From the NCBI RefSeq assembly GCF_001664485.1, contig NZ_CP013630.1, positions 4,128,501-4,192,500 on the forward strand: 64,000 nt of DNA. Reading direction: 5' to 3'. Of this stretch, positions 27,964 through 37,463 are shown one piece after another (within the stretch, counting starts at the first letter, position 1; each line of letters starts with the position of its first letter). The notes below the pieces were generated by a model, which ran no database searches, was not told the DNA's origin, and saw only the letters and a program-made list of their open reading frames with translations. Source of the DNA: Rhizobium sp. N324 (GTDB lineage: Bacteria > Pseudomonadota > Alphaproteobacteria > Rhizobiales > Rhizobiaceae). The position numbers and the translations under genes are program-made.

Positions 27964-30168
27964 TCAAAGCGTACAAGACACGCAGCCCTGCACCTCGGTG
28001 CCGGACAGCGCCATCTGGCGAAGGCGGATGTAGTAGATCGTCTTGATGCCCTTCTTCCAGGCGTAAATCTGCGCCTTGTTGATGTCGCGCGTCGTCGCCG
28101 TGTCGCGGAAGAACAGGGTCAGCGACAGGCCCTGGTCGACATGCTGGGTTGCCGCCGCATAGGTATCGATGATCTTCTCCGCCCCGATCTCGTAGGCGTC
28201 CTGGTAATAATCGAGGTTGTCGTTGGTCATGAACGGCGCCGGATAGTAGACGCGGCCGATCTTGCCTTCCTTGCGAATCTCGATCTTCGAGACGATCGGA
28301 TGGATCGAGGAGGTCGAGTGGTTGATATAGGAGATCGAGCCCGTCGGCGGCACCGCCTGCAGGTTCTGGTTATAGAGGCCGGAGGTCATGACCGCCGCCT
28401 TCAGCGCCACCCAATCGTCCTGCGTCGGAATATGGATTGCTGATTCGTCGAACAGCGCCTGCACTGTCTCGGTCACCGGCTTCCATTCCTTTTCGGTATA
28501 TTTGTCGAAATAGTCGCCGGAGGCATATTTCGAATTTTCGAAGCCCTTGAAGCTTTGGCCTCGTTCGACCGCCAGCAGGTTAGAAGCGCGGATCGCGTGA
28601 TAGGTCACCGTATAGAAATAGATATTGGTGAAATCGACGCCTTCCTCTGAGCCGTAGAAGATCCGCTCGCGGGCGAGATAGCCGTGCAGGTTCATCTGGC
28701 CGAGCCCGATCGCATGGCTCTCGTCATTGCCCTTCTCGATCGACGGAACAGAAGCGATATGGCTCATGTCGGAGACCGCCGTCAGCGCCCGGATCGAGGC
28801 CTCGATCGTCCTGCCGAAATCGGCGGAATCCATGGCCGCGGCGATATTCAGCGAGCCGAGATTGCAGGAAATATCCTTGCCGAGGTGCTTGTAGGAGAGG
28901 TCGTCGTTATATTCGCTCGCCTCGCTCACCTGCAGGATCTCCGAGCAGAGATTGCTCATGGAGATGCGACCCGCAACCGGGTTTGCCCGGTTCACCGTGT
29001 CCTCGAACATGATGTAGGGATAGCCGCTCTCGAACTGGATCTCGGCGATCACCTGGAAGAATTCACGCGCCTTGATCTTCTTCTTCGAGATGCGGGCATC
29101 CGCCACCATCTCGCGATACTTTTCCGTCACCGAAATCTCGGTGAAGGGCAGGCCGTAGACGCGCTCTACGTCATAGGGCGAGAACAGGTACATGTCCTCG
29201 TTGTTCCTCGCGAGTTCGAAGGTGATGTCGGGCACGACGACACCGAGCGACAGCGTCTTGATGCGGATCTTCTCGTCGGCATTCTCGCGCTTGGTGTCGA
29301 GGAAGCGCATGATATCGGGGTGATGGGCGTTGAGATAGACGGCGCCCGCCCCCTGGCGTGCACCGAGCTGGTTGGCATAGGAGAACGAGTCTTCGAGCAG
29401 CTTCATGACGGGGATGATGCCCGACGACTGGTTCTCGATCTGCTTGATCGGCGCGCCGGCCTCACGGATATTCGTCAGCGACAGCGCCACGCCGCCGCCA
29501 CGCTTCGACAATTGCAGCGCCGAATTGATCGACCGGCCGATCGATTCCATATTGTCCTCGACCCGCAGCAGGAAGCAGGAAACGAGTTCGCCACGCTGCT
29601 TCTTGCCGGCATTGAGGAAGGTCGGCGTTGCCGGCTGGAAACGGCCGGAAATGATTTCGTCGACCATGTCGCGGGCAAGCGCCTCGTCGCCACGCGCCAG
29701 GGTCAGCGCCACCATGCAGATGCGATCCTCGTAGCGCTCGAGATAGCGCTTTCCGTCGAAGGTCTTCAGCGTATAGCTGGTGTAATATTTGAAGGCGCCG
29801 AGGAAGGTCGGGAAGCGGAACTTCCTGGCATAGGCGTGGTCGAACAGGTCGCGGACGAAATTGAAGGAATACTGGTCGAGCACCTCCTGCTCGTAATAGC
29901 CCTCGGTCACGAGGTAATCGAGCTTTTCCCTCAGATTGTGAAAGAACACGGTGTTCTGGTTCACATGCTGCAGAAAATACTGCTTGGCCGCCAAGCGGTC
30001 CTTGTCGAGCTGGATCCGTCCCTCATCGTCATAGAGGTTCAGCATGGCGTTCAGCGCGTGATAATCGAGCGCTTCCGCCGCTTTCAAAGGGCGTTCGCCG
30101 GTGGGATGAGCAAAAGTGTTATGCGGTTTTGCGCCCGCATCCCGCGTCAGAGTTGTTCCCGTGTCCAA
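27964..30168 (-). CDS. nrdE: Class Ib ribonucleotide reductase, alpha subunit NrdE
   Basis: The catalytic large subunit (about 734 residues), which reduces ribonucleoside diphosphates. Active-site cysteines lie in [17 protein letters not shown] and SNLCSEIL; the radical-bearing and C-terminal thiol parts include CNLGSLNIA and the C-terminal [25 protein letters not shown] and [19 protein letters not shown] are typical. No ATG precedes the conserved N-terminus ([17 protein letters not shown]), so a TTG at 30168 behind GGAACGG is the probable start; this gives a 22-bp overlap with nrdI. The start is the uncertain part, not the function. Confidence 0.93.
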   Translation of the reverse strand: MDTGTTLTRDAGAKPHNTFAHPTGERPLKAAEALDYHALNAMLNLYDDEGRIQLDKDRLAAKQYFLQHVNQNTVFFHNLREKLDYLVTEGYYEQEVLDQYSFNFVRDLFDHAYARKFRFPTFLGAFKYYTSYTLKTFDGKRYLERYEDRICMVALTLARGDEALARDMVDEIISGRFQPATPTFLNAGKKQRGELVSCFLLRVEDNMESIGRSINSALQLSKRGGGVALSLTNIREAGAPIKQIENQSSGIIPVMKLLEDSFSYANQLGARQGAGAVYLNAHHPDIMRFLDTKRENADEKIRIKTLSLGVVVPDITFELARNNEDMYLFSPYDVERVYGLPFTEISVTEKYREMVADARISKKKIKAREFFQVIAEIQFESGYPYIMFEDTVNRANPVAGRISMSNLCSEILQVSEASEYNDDLSYKHLGKDISCNLGSLNIAAAMDSADFGRTIEASIRALTAVSDMSHIASVPSIEKGNDESHAIGLGQMNLHGYLARERIFYGSEEGVDFTNIYFYTVTYHAIRASNLLAVERGQSFKGFENSKYASGDYFDKYTEKEWKPVTETVQALFDESAIHIPTQDDWVALKAAVMTSGLYNQNLQAVPPTGSISYINHSTSSIHPIVSKIEIRKEGKIGRVYYPAPFMTNDNLDYYQDAYEIGAEKIIDTYAAATQHVDQGLSLTLFFRDTATTRDINKAQIYAWKKGIKTIYYIRLRQMALSGTEVQGCVSCTL

Positions 30169-30551
30169 AACCGTTCCATTCCGTGTTTGACGTTGGCGAC
30201 ATCCTCCTCCGTGCCCATGAGCTCGAACCTGTAGAGGTAAGGCACCTGGCATTTGCGCGAGATCACGTCGCCGGCGAGCCCGTATGTCTCGCCGAAATTG
30301 CTGTTGCCCGCGGCAATCACGCCGCGGAGGAGTCCACGGTTCTCCGCATCGTTCAGGAAACGGATCACCTGTTTGGGAACGGCGCCCTTGCCGTCGCCGC
30401 CGCTATAGGTCGGCACAACAAGCACGAAGGGTTCGCGGATAGGGAATGCGTCCGCACCGCCCGCCGGAATGCGCGCCGCGCGCAATCCAAGCCTGGCGAC
30501 AAAGCGATGGGTATTGCCGGATCGGCTGGAATAATAAACGATCAGCCCCAT
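30147..30551 (-). CDS. nrdI: Class Ib ribonucleotide reductase flavodoxin NrdI
   Basis: A 134-residue flavodoxin-like protein that helps assemble the manganese cofactor of NrdF. The FMN-binding start [20 protein letters not shown] and the loops [13 protein letters not shown] and [13 protein letters not shown] are diagnostic. It lies 16 bp after nrdH and overlaps the start of nrdE. Presence of nrdI supports a Mn-dependent class Ib enzyme. Confidence 0.95.
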   Translation of the reverse strand: MGLIVYYSSRSGNTHRFVARLGLRAARIPAGGADAFPIREPFVLVVPTYSGGDGKGAVPKQVIRFLNDAENRGLLRGVIAAGNSNFGETYGLAGDVISRKCQVPYLYRFELMGTEEDVANVKHGMERFWTREQL

Positions 30552-30567
30552 CGCCTTTTCCCTCGGG

Positions 30568-30789
30568 TCAGGAGAGCGCGCTGATCATGTCGGGACGGAA
30601 ACCCGCCCAATGCCGCTCACCGGCGATGACGACGGGGGCCTGCATGTAGCCGAGGCTGCGGACGCGATCGAGCGCTTCGGCATCCTGCGAGATATCGACG
30701 ATGTCGTAATCGACGCCCAGACGGTCGAGGGCGCGATAGGTGGCGGTGCATTGGACGCAGGCGGGTTTGCTGTAGACGGTAACGCTCAT
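30568..30789 (-). CDS. nrdH: Glutaredoxin-like electron donor NrdH
   Basis: A 73-residue redoxin that supplies electrons to NrdE. The active site is CVQC at residues 11-14 and the C-terminal [17 protein letters not shown] matches NrdH. The ATG at 30789 is preferred; the ATG directly before it is an alternative, and the open frame further upstream is only an uninterrupted leader. nrdH is the first gene of nrdHIEF, preceded by about 280 nt of leader and a cobalamin riboswitch. Confidence 0.94.
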   Translation of the reverse strand: MSVTVYSKPACVQCTATYRALDRLGVDYDIVDISQDAEALDRVRSLGYMQAPVVIAGERHWAGFRPDMISALS

Positions 30790-30963
30790 CATGTTCCTCG
30801 TGATGTCAAAGAATTCAGGACGCAATACTGGGATCGGGCGCCTTGCGACGTCCGGGGCAACGTTTTGATGGTGATCTGGCAAAGTCGGCGCTTTAAACGC
30901 CTGATACGATCCCTTTCGGGATTTGCGCGGGCGGCGGCCTTGATATTCTGGACATGACTTCAA

Positions 30964-30992
30964 CCCCGAAGTGCTCATGCGGACGTTCGGGG
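30964..30992 (-). promoter_or_regulatory. Hairpin in the nrdH leader, possible riboswitch expression element
   Basis: On the minus strand CCCCGAA pairs with TTCGGGG around a 15-nt loop. It lies 74 nt after the B12 box and 175 nt before nrdH. There is no clear U-run, so whether it is part of termination, or only structure, is open. Confidence 0.4.
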
Positions 30993-31065
30993 CAGCGCAA
31001 CAGGCGCGGATCATTCCGCTTTCATGCACGCGACCTTCCGGACACCCCGCCGGTGGACATCTAGT

Positions 31066-31258
31066 TCAAGGCAGGTCTCCTGGCTCGCGGGTCGAAGCAC
31101 CCTGCCCCAGCCTTCCCGAGGCATCATGCCTCAGTGACCTGAAATCGGACAGTTGCTCGCCGCTCACAGTTGCGGGGGCAGCTCCGGCCTTGTTGCGCCG
31201 TTATGGCGAAACGCACCGTATTCCCGTCTTAGCCTGCGATCCTGACGAATCGAAGGAA
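31066..31258 (-). promoter_or_regulatory. Cobalamin riboswitch upstream of nrdHIEF
   Basis: Read on the minus strand, the region shows the class consensus in order: ACGGGAA with GGTGCG, then GGAGCTGCCCCCGCAACTGT, GAGCGGCGAGC, GGTCACTG, CCTCGGGAAGGC, GACCCGCGAGCCAGGAGACC (contains the B12 box, 31070-31085 on plus). This is a complete adenosylcobalamin aptamer. The next gene downstream on that strand is nrdH at 30789. Its position means that B12 would switch off the B12-independent class Ib ribonucleotide reductase. In families of this kind the alternative enzyme is the B12-dependent class II NrdJ, which is not in the window. Confidence 0.95.
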
Positions 31259-31273
31259 CCTTGAACACTAGAT

Positions 31274-31301
31274 ATAGTATCTGAATCCAAAATCGCGTCA
31301 A
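31274..31301 (-). promoter_or_regulatory. Putative promoter of the nrdHIEF leader
   Basis: On the minus strand TTGACG (31301-31296) and TACTAT (31279-31274) are separated by 16 nt and lie just upstream of the riboswitch, as a vegetative sigma-70-like promoter should. The assignment rests on motif and position only. Confidence 0.55.
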
Positions 31302-31469
31302 CGGGTGGTTTGCACATCTCGTTACGGCAGGTTTGAAATCACTGCGTTCCTGTGAAAAACATGGATAATAAAGGCTTAAACAAAACGAACTGCGGAGAAG
31401 GCCGTGATGAGCAGGGCAGCCTGGTCGGCTCCCAGGCTGCTGACAAACCACGGCCAAACCCGTGACGTC

Positions 31470-31579
31470 ATCCTCGGCCTTGTGCCGAGGATCTACGGAC
31501 GATCAATTAAGTATTTGAAAATAAATGTTTTCCTGTCAGGAAATTGCCGTGGTTAAATGCTCGGCACAAGGCCGAGCAT
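31470..31579. repeat. Two related palindromes in inverted order
   Basis: ATCCTCGGC-CTTGT-GCCGAGGAT (31470-31492) and ATGCTCGGC-ACAAG-GCCGAGCAT (31557-31579) are perfect hairpins with the same core, one the reverse complement of the other. A further hairpin, CAGCCTGG/CCAGGCTG, is at 31417-31439. The 31302-31699 spacer shows no gene otherwise. Confidence 0.6.
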
Positions 31580-31699
31580 GACGGAGGAGACTTTGTCGGC
31601 AAACCGAAAGCCGGCCTGACTGAGGATCGGCTCCGCTGTTTTCGCTTCTCGATCAGGCCCGAACCGGCAGCAGTCTTCACGCCGCCCCCGGAAAAACAT

Positions 31700-33961
31700 T
31701 CATCCCTTTACGCGAAGCAATCGCAGCGCGTTGATCGTCACCAGCACGGTAGCGCCGGTATCGGCGAGGATCGCCGGCCAGAGGCCGGTGATGCCGGCAA
31801 TGGTCGTCACCAGGAACACCGCCTTCAGACCGAGCGCGATGGTGATATTCTCTAGGATATTTCGCATCGTCCGTTTCGACAGTTCGATCATCCGCGCCAC
31901 GTCGCCGACGCGGCCGTGCAGCACGGCGGCGTCCGCGGTCTCCAGCGCCACATCGGTGCCGCCGCCCATGGCGATGCCGATATCGGCGGCGGCCAGCGCC
32001 GGCGCGTCGTTGATGCCGTCGCCGACCTTGGCGACGATGAATCCCTGACGCTTCAATTCGCCGACGACCCGCTGCTTGTCCTCGGGCATCATCTCGCCGC
32101 GCCAGTCGATGCCGAGCATGCCGGCAACGGCGGCCGCCGTTCGTTTGTTGTCGCCGGTCAGCATCATCGCCTTGACGCCGGCCGAGCGGAGCGAGGAAAG
32201 CCCGGCCTCGGCATCCTCGCGCGGTTCATCGCGCATGGCGATCAGGCCGGCTGCCGCGCCATTGACGAGCAGCACCGACACGCTCTTGCCCTCGTCGTTC
32301 AATGCGGTAATGCGTGCATCCTTGTCGCCATCGAGTGCTTCGCGCTCGCGAGCAGCGGATGGCGACAGCAGATCGAGCGTCTCACCGCCGACTTTGCCGC
32401 TGACACCCTTGCCCGGCAACGCTTCCAGTTCGAAAGCCGGCGGCACGGGAACACCGTCCGCCCTGGCGCGGTTGAGGATCGCCAGCGCCAGGGGATGGCT
32501 GGAGCCCTGCTCCAGCACCGCCGCGCGCGACAAGACCTGCGCCTCGCTCAATCCGAAGGAAACGAGATCGGTGACCTGCGGCTTGCCTTCCGTCAGCGTG
32601 CCTGTCTTGTCGAAGGCGACCATCGTCACCTTGCCGAGCGTTTCCAACACCGCGCCGCCCTTCATCAGCAGCCCCCGCCGGGCGCCTGCTGAAAGCGAGG
32701 CCGCAATCGCCGCCGGCGTCGAGATGACAAGCGCGCAAGGGCAACCGATCAGCAGAATGGCAAGGCCCTTATAGATCCATTCGCTCCACGAGCCGCCAAA
32801 AAGGAGCGGCGGAACGACCGCCACCAGGGCTGCGACCAGCACCACGCCGGGCGTGTAGTAACGCGAGAACCGATCGATGAAACGTTCCGTCGGCGCCTTC
32901 GATTCCTGCGCCTCTTCCACCAGCTTGACGACGCGGGCGATGGTATTGTCGGCAGCCGCCGCCGTGACGCGAACCCTAAGCACGACATCGCCATTGACCG
33001 TGCCGGCAAAGACGGCGGCATCGACACCCTTGCGCACCGGCGTGCTCTCGCCCGTCACCGGCGCCTCGTCGATCGCGCTCTCGCCCGAGACGATGATGCC
33101 ATCCGCCGAGATGCGATCGCCCGGGCGCACCATGATGATCGCGCCGACGGCAAGGCTTTCCGCCGGCACCTCCCGCGCCAGGCCATTGTCTTCGAGCAAG
33201 GCATTCTTCGGCACCAGCGTCGTCAGCGACTGGATGCTTTCGCGCGCCTTGCCGGCCGCCACCCCCTCCAGCAGTTCGCCGACGAGGAACAGGAACACGA
33301 CGGTCGCCGCCTCCTCGCCGGCATTGATGATGACGGCGCCGACGGCAGCAATCGTCATCAGCATCTCGATCGAAAAAGGCGTGCCTGATAGAGCCGCCAT
33401 GACGGCGCGCCGCGCGATCGGCACCAGGCCGACCAGCATGGCGACGATGAAGGCATAGGACGCGATCGAAGGCACGAGATGGCCGATGGCATAGGCGCCA
33501 ATCAGCGCGGCACCCGAGAGAATTGTCAGCCGACCCTTCTTGCTTTGCCACCAGGGACCGGTCATCGGCCCATGATCGTGCCCATGCAGACCTTCGATTT
33601 CGGTCTTGCCATGCGCATGGTCATGATCGTGATCGTGATCGGCATGATCGTGGTCATGGCCGGCATGATCATGATTATGGCCCACGTGATCATGGTCGTG
33701 ATGTTCATGTGAGCCGTGGTCATGCGCCGGCACCACGCTTCCGGCAAAAGGCGAGACCGAATAACCGAGCCCCGTCACCTTCTTCTCGATCGCCTTGAGA
33801 TCGCTGCTGCCGTCATGCCGGACGGTCATCGTGCCCGCCATCACCGAGACGGAAACATCGGCCACCCCCGCCACGCGCCTGACCGCCGTATCGATCTTGG
33901 TTGCGCAGGCGGCGCAATCCATGCCGCCGACCCGGTATCGTGTCTCGCTCGTCTCAGCCAT
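31700..33961 (-). CDS. zntA: Zn/Cd/Pb-transporting P1B-type ATPase, ZntA type
   Basis: A 753-residue heavy-metal exporter. An N-terminal metal-binding domain has GMDCAAC (Cys16, Cys19). A His/Asp-rich linker at about residues 80-135 carries dozens of HDHD-like repeats that may bind zinc. The membrane CPC motif is GCPCALVIS, the phosphorylation site DKTGTLTEGKP, and the hinge GDGINDAPALA. The CPC with DKTG pattern and the neighbouring MerR suggest the Zn/Cd/Pb subgroup. It starts at 33961 (MAETSETRY). It diverges from merR and shares its promoter region. Confidence 0.93.
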   Translation of the reverse strand: MAETSETRYRVGGMDCAACATKIDTAVRRVAGVADVSVSVMAGTMTVRHDGSSDLKAIEKKVTGLGYSVSPFAGSVVPAHDHGSHEHHDHDHVGHNHDHAGHDHDHADHDHDHDHAHGKTEIEGLHGHDHGPMTGPWWQSKKGRLTILSGAALIGAYAIGHLVPSIASYAFIVAMLVGLVPIARRAVMAALSGTPFSIEMLMTIAAVGAVIINAGEEAATVVFLFLVGELLEGVAAGKARESIQSLTTLVPKNALLEDNGLAREVPAESLAVGAIIMVRPGDRISADGIIVSGESAIDEAPVTGESTPVRKGVDAAVFAGTVNGDVVLRVRVTAAAADNTIARVVKLVEEAQESKAPTERFIDRFSRYYTPGVVLVAALVAVVPPLLFGGSWSEWIYKGLAILLIGCPCALVISTPAAIAASLSAGARRGLLMKGGAVLETLGKVTMVAFDKTGTLTEGKPQVTDLVSFGLSEAQVLSRAAVLEQGSSHPLALAILNRARADGVPVPPAFELEALPGKGVSGKVGGETLDLLSPSAAREREALDGDKDARITALNDEGKSVSVLLVNGAAAGLIAMRDEPREDAEAGLSSLRSAGVKAMMLTGDNKRTAAAVAGMLGIDWRGEMMPEDKQRVVGELKRQGFIVAKVGDGINDAPALAAADIGIAMGGGTDVALETADAAVLHGRVGDVARMIELSKRTMRNILENITIALGLKAVFLVTTIAGITGLWPAILADTGATVLVTINALRLLRVKG

Positions 33962-33991
33962 GATCCGCTTCCTTGTCAAACAGAAGCACCT

Positions 33992-34022
33992 CTCCTACAT
34001 CCTCTAGCGACTAGAGGTGCAA
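33992..34022 (-). promoter_or_regulatory. zntA promoter with MerR operator in a 19-bp spacer
   Basis: On the minus strand, -35 TTGCAC (34022-34017) and -10 TAGGAG (33997-33992) are 19 bp apart, the unusual spacing that MerR proteins correct on metal binding. The perfect dyad CCTCTAG-CGA-CTAGAGG (34001-34017) occupies the spacer. The merR gene starts 11 bp away on the other strand. Confidence 0.85.
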
Positions 34023-34032
34023 GAGGAAAATC

Positions 34033-34455
34033 ATGAAAAAGATCACGATCGGCGAAGCCGCTCGCCGGAGCGGGGTCAAAGTGCCGACGGTGCGTTATTA
34101 CGAGAGCATCGGCCTGCTCGCGGCGCCGAGCCGCAGCGAAGGCAACCAGCGCTCCTTCGAACCTGCCGATATCAGCCGCCTCACCTTCATCCGCCATGCC
34201 CGCGAGCTCGGCTTCGAGATCGAGGCGATCCGCACGCTGCTCACCCTGCAGGATGATCCGCACCAATCCTGCGCCTCGGCCGATGCCATCGCCAAGGCCC
34301 GCCTCGTCGAGGTCGAGCAGCGTATCCGCAGCCTGATGGCTTTGAAGGCCGAGCTGGAAACCATGGTGGAAGGTTGCGGCCATGGCCGCGTCGACCAATG
34401 CCGTGTCATCGAGGTTCTCGCCGACCACGGCCAGTGCACACATTCGCATCACTGA
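34033..34455 (+). CDS. MerR family metal-responsive regulator, ZntR/CadR type
   Basis: A 140-residue MerR protein. The winged helix is IGEAARRSGVKVPTVRYYESIGLL, followed by the dimerisation coiled coil. Metal-binding cysteines are Cys near residue 78 (SCASAD) and the C-terminal cluster EGCGHGRVDQCRVIEVL, ending in a His-rich tail (CTHSHH). That Cys placement fits Zn/Cd/Pb sensing rather than Cu. It divergently faces zntA and should activate it by untwisting the 19-bp-spacer promoter. Confidence 0.88.
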   Translation: MKKITIGEAARRSGVKVPTVRYYESIGLLAAPSRSEGNQRSFEPADISRLTFIRHARELGFEIEAIRTLLTLQDDPHQSCASADAIAKARLVEVEQRIRSLMALKAELETMVEGCGHGRVDQCRVIEVLADHGQCTHSHH

Positions 34456-34522
34456 TCCCGCCCTTGCAGGCAAGGCGCAGCCGCGCCAAAACTGCACCGG
34501 AAAGAATCGGGCAAAGACATCC

Positions 34523-35731
34523 ATGAACCAGAAGCGAATTGCCATCATCGGCGGTGGCCCGGCGGGCCTGGCGGCCGCCGAACTGCTTTCGCTCTCCGGC
34601 CATGCGGTGACGGTCTACGACGCCATGCCGACCTTCGCCCGCAAGTTTCTCCTGGCCGGCAAGTCGGGACTGAACATCACCCATTCCGAGGATTATGCCC
34701 GTTTCGTCACGCGCTTCGGCGCGGCCTCTGCCCGGCTGCGCCCGGCGCTCGATGCCTTTACCCCTGGCGATATCAGAGATTGGGCAGCAGGGCTCGGAAC
34801 CGAGACTTTCGTCGGCTCGTCCGGCCGGGTTTTCCCGGATGTGATGAAAGCCTCCCCCTTGCTGCGCGCCTGGCTCAAACGGCTGGAGGCCAAGGGCGCT
34901 GCACTGCGCACCCGCCACCGCTGGATCGGTTTTGCCGATGAGGGCTATGTTTTCGAGACGCCGGAAGGACGCAGTATCGTCCATTGCGACGCAGCCCTGC
35001 TGGCGCTCGGTGGCGCCAGCTGGCCGCGCCTCGGCTCCGATGCAAGATGGCTGCCGTGGCTATTGGAGAGGGGTGTCGAGATCGACGCCTTCCGGCCCGC
35101 CAATTGCGGCTTCGTCGTCGGCTGGAGCGAAAGCTTCCGCGAGCGTTTCGCCGGCGAGCCGGTAAAATCGGTCACCGCCACCTCCGATGCCGGCACATTT
35201 CCCGGCGAATTCGTCATCACCGCAAACGGCATCGAGGGCAGCCTGGTCTATATGAATGCGGCGAGCCTTCGCGATCAACTGTTGACCCGCGGCAGTGCTG
35301 CCCTGACGCTCGACCTCGCCCCGGGCCGGACGGTCGAAAGGCTAACCCGCGACCTCACGCGCCAGGACGCCAAATCGAGCTTTTCAAACCGCCTGCGCAA
35401 GGGCGCCGGCCTCGACGGCGTCAAGGCGGCGTTGCTGCGGGAACTCGCTGCCGAGCGCGACCGAGCCGATCCCGGACGTCTCGCCGGCATGATCAAGGCT
35501 CTGCCGGTGCCGATTCTCGAAACGAGGCCAATCGGCGAGGCTATCTCCTCGGCCGGCGGCATCCGCTGGAGCAGCATCGATCAAGACTTCATGTTGAAGG
35601 CGCTGCCGGGCACCTTCGTCGCCGGCGAGATGCTCGACTGGGAAGCGCCGACCGGCGGCTACCTCCTCACCGCCTGCCTTGCGACCGGCCGCGCCGCCGC
35701 GCGCGGCATAGAAGCCTGGCTGCGCGGATAA
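34523..35731 (+). CDS. Flavoprotein of the TIGR03862/HI0933-like family
   Basis: A 402-residue NAD(P)/FAD-dependent oxidoreductase of unknown substrate. FAD-binding GGGPAGLAAAELL starts near residue 11, and the C-terminal second FAD site includes GTFVAGEMLDWEAPTGGYLL. The LLAGKSGLNITHSE block near residue 50 is typical of the HI0933/BaiN-like group. I begin it at 34523 (MNQKRIAIIGGG); the longer frame overlaps merR. Same strand as merR but 68 bp away; a shared role is not evident. Confidence 0.83.
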   Translation: MNQKRIAIIGGGPAGLAAAELLSLSGHAVTVYDAMPTFARKFLLAGKSGLNITHSEDYARFVTRFGAASARLRPALDAFTPGDIRDWAAGLGTETFVGSSGRVFPDVMKASPLLRAWLKRLEAKGAALRTRHRWIGFADEGYVFETPEGRSIVHCDAALLALGGASWPRLGSDARWLPWLLERGVEIDAFRPANCGFVVGWSESFRERFAGEPVKSVTATSDAGTFPGEFVITANGIEGSLVYMNAASLRDQLLTRGSAALTLDLAPGRTVERLTRDLTRQDAKSSFSNRLRKGAGLDGVKAALLRELAAERDRADPGRLAGMIKALPVPILETRPIGEAISSAGGIRWSSIDQDFMLKALPGTFVAGEMLDWEAPTGGYLLTACLATGRAAARGIEAWLRG

Positions 35732-35776
35732 GCGCCGGCGCTCGCAGGCTGAACAGCAAACAAGAACGTCCTTCGA

Positions 35777-36262
35777 TCAGGCCGAAGCTGCACGAAACGT
35801 CATGATAAGACCATTCATGCAATAGCGAAGTCCAGTTGGCTTCGGGCCATCATCGAAGACATGTCCGAGATGGCCGCCACAGCGGCTACAATGGACCGCC
35901 GTGCGCGCCATCCCGAAGCTGGTGTCGTGTGTGGTGCCGACGGCATGGTCGAGAGGCGCCCAAAAGCTCGGCCAGCCGGTGCCGCTGTCGAATTTGGTCC
36001 CCGAGGAAAAGAGCTTTTGCTCGCAGCCGACGCAGGCGAAAGTGCCCTTGCGCTCCTCATGCAGCAACGGGCTGCTGAAGGGATTTTCCGTGCCCGCCTG
36101 ACGCAGGATAACGAATTGATCCGGCGTCAGCAGCTTATGCCATTCCTCATCGGTATGGGTCACCGCAAACGTTTCGCCGGCGATCGCCTTGCCGGCCAGG
36201 CTGGCGCGAACGGCAAGCGCCCCGAAAACGGTCGTCATCAGCAACAATCGTCTGTTCAACAT
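35777..36262 (-). CDS. msrB: Peptide-methionine (R)-S-oxide reductase MsrB, exported
   Basis: A 161-residue MsrB that repairs methionine-R-sulfoxide in proteins. Catalytic Cys148 is in GLRYCMNGLIM, and two CxxC pairs (Cys77/80 in FACVGC and Cys125/128 in CSRCGG) hold zinc. GTGWPSFW and HLGHVFDDG are core motifs. A hydrophobic, RR-containing N-terminus (MLNRRLLLMTTVFGALAVRA) suggests export to the periplasm, possibly by Tat. No MsrA gene is near it. Confidence 0.92.
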   Translation of the reverse strand: MLNRRLLLMTTVFGALAVRASLAGKAIAGETFAVTHTDEEWHKLLTPDQFVILRQAGTENPFSSPLLHEERKGTFACVGCEQKLFSSGTKFDSGTGWPSFWAPLDHAVGTTHDTSFGMARTAVHCSRCGGHLGHVFDDGPKPTGLRYCMNGLIMTFRAASA

Positions 36263-36460
36263 GATCAGGATCTCCCATCTGACAAAGCCTTGCTCTGTTG
36301 GAAAATACGGGCGAGAGAAGTCTTTGTTACATTCTCACCGCTCAAACACCGAAATGTGATGCCGCCCCTTTCACCGCACGCTGGCGACCACCACGTGCCG
36401 CCTGATTGCAAACCCGCGGTTTTTCCATCAGACTGTGCTGAAGTTCCGTGGGAGGAGCAG

Positions 36461-37420
36461 ATGCACGAACAGTCAGCGCACGCGGAGCATGTCTATACCT
36501 CTGCTCAGCGCGATTCCGCCGCGGCCAGCTCTCCGGTGGTCGCCTCGTGGCGGCGATGCATGACCATGCACCAGCTCGCCCCCGAGGATGAGCGGGCGCC
36601 GCTGCGCCTGACCGATGAGGAATTTCGGCGCGCCCGCGAACAATCCGGGCAACTGATCGCCAGCGCGACTGAGGAACTCGATCGCCTCTTCACCACCGTC
36701 GGCAAGGCCGGCTGCTGCCTGCTTCTGACTGACAAGAATGGCATTGCGCTGGAGCGGCGGGGAGCGGCCGGCGACGACAAGGAATTCCGCGAACTCGGCC
36801 TCTGGACCGGCTCCGTCTGGACCGAGGCAAGCATCGGCACAAACGGCATCGGCACCGCCCTTGCCGATGAACGTGCCGTCGCCATCTTCCGCGACCAGCA
36901 TTTCTTCTGCGCCAATACCAGCCTCAGCTGCACGACGGCGCCAATCCGCGATCATCGTGGCCGGCTGGCCGCGGCCCTCGACATCTCCACCTGCCGCGAT
37001 GATGTCAACGAGATGACCCTGGCGATCCTGACGCAGACCGTGCGCGATGCGGCGATGCGCATCGAACTCAACCTCTTCCGTTCGGCCTTTCCCAGCGCCC
37101 GCTTTCTGATGGTTCCGGCCGGCGCCAACTCGGCCGCCGCCCTGCTGGCCGTCGACCGGCATGACCTCGTGCTCGGGGCGACGCGCGCCGCCCGCATCGC
37201 GCTGCAGCTGGACGACAAGCGGATCGCCGCCGGCATTCCGGCCGCCGATGCTCTCCGCGAGGCGAGCGTCTCGCAGCAGGAAGAGATGGTCGAGGCGGAG
37301 AAGGCAGCCTTGCTGCGGGCGCTGTCGCGCGCCGGCGGCAACGTCTCCCAGGCGGCGATCGCGCTTGGCATCAGCCGCGCCACCCTGCACAGGAAGATGA
37401 AGAAGCTCGACCTCCACTGA
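36461..37420 (+). CDS. AcoR-like regulator with GAF and Fis-type HTH, no AAA+ domain
   Basis: A 319-residue regulator. Residues about 65-200 form a GAF-like sensor (ITDKNG-type core, with SIGTNGIGTALADE and the Cys-rich FFCANTSLSCTTAPIRD). The C-terminus GGNVSQAAIALGISRATLHRKMKKL is a Fis-type helix-turn-helix. The sigma-54 ATPase domain usual in AcoR proteins is missing. I begin it at 36461 behind GGGAGGAG. The aldehyde dehydrogenase gene starts 165 bp downstream on the same strand, and an exact dyad lies in between. Confidence 0.85.
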   Translation: MHEQSAHAEHVYTSAQRDSAAASSPVVASWRRCMTMHQLAPEDERAPLRLTDEEFRRAREQSGQLIASATEELDRLFTTVGKAGCCLLLTDKNGIALERRGAAGDDKEFRELGLWTGSVWTEASIGTNGIGTALADERAVAIFRDQHFFCANTSLSCTTAPIRDHRGRLAAALDISTCRDDVNEMTLAILTQTVRDAAMRIELNLFRSAFPSARFLMVPAGANSAAALLAVDRHDLVLGATRAARIALQLDDKRIAAGIPAADALREASVSQQEEMVEAEKAALLRALSRAGGNVSQAAIALGISRATLHRKMKKLDLH

Positions 37421-37463
37421 TCGGCTCGAAGGTTCCGCCAAGACGGCAATGGTGACGCGATCC

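Noticed and set aside
28684..30234. Plus-strand open frame of 516 codons opposite nrdE
   Set aside because: nrdE is certain on the minus strand; the opposite frame is a GC-driven artefact.
30790..31029. N-terminal extension of nrdH into the leader
   Set aside because: The frame stays open for 80 codons upstream but has no NrdH-like sequence; known NrdH proteins begin at the chosen ATG.
31164..31457. Minus-strand open frame of 97 codons over the riboswitch
   Set aside because: It overlaps the conserved cobalamin aptamer and has no protein-like features.
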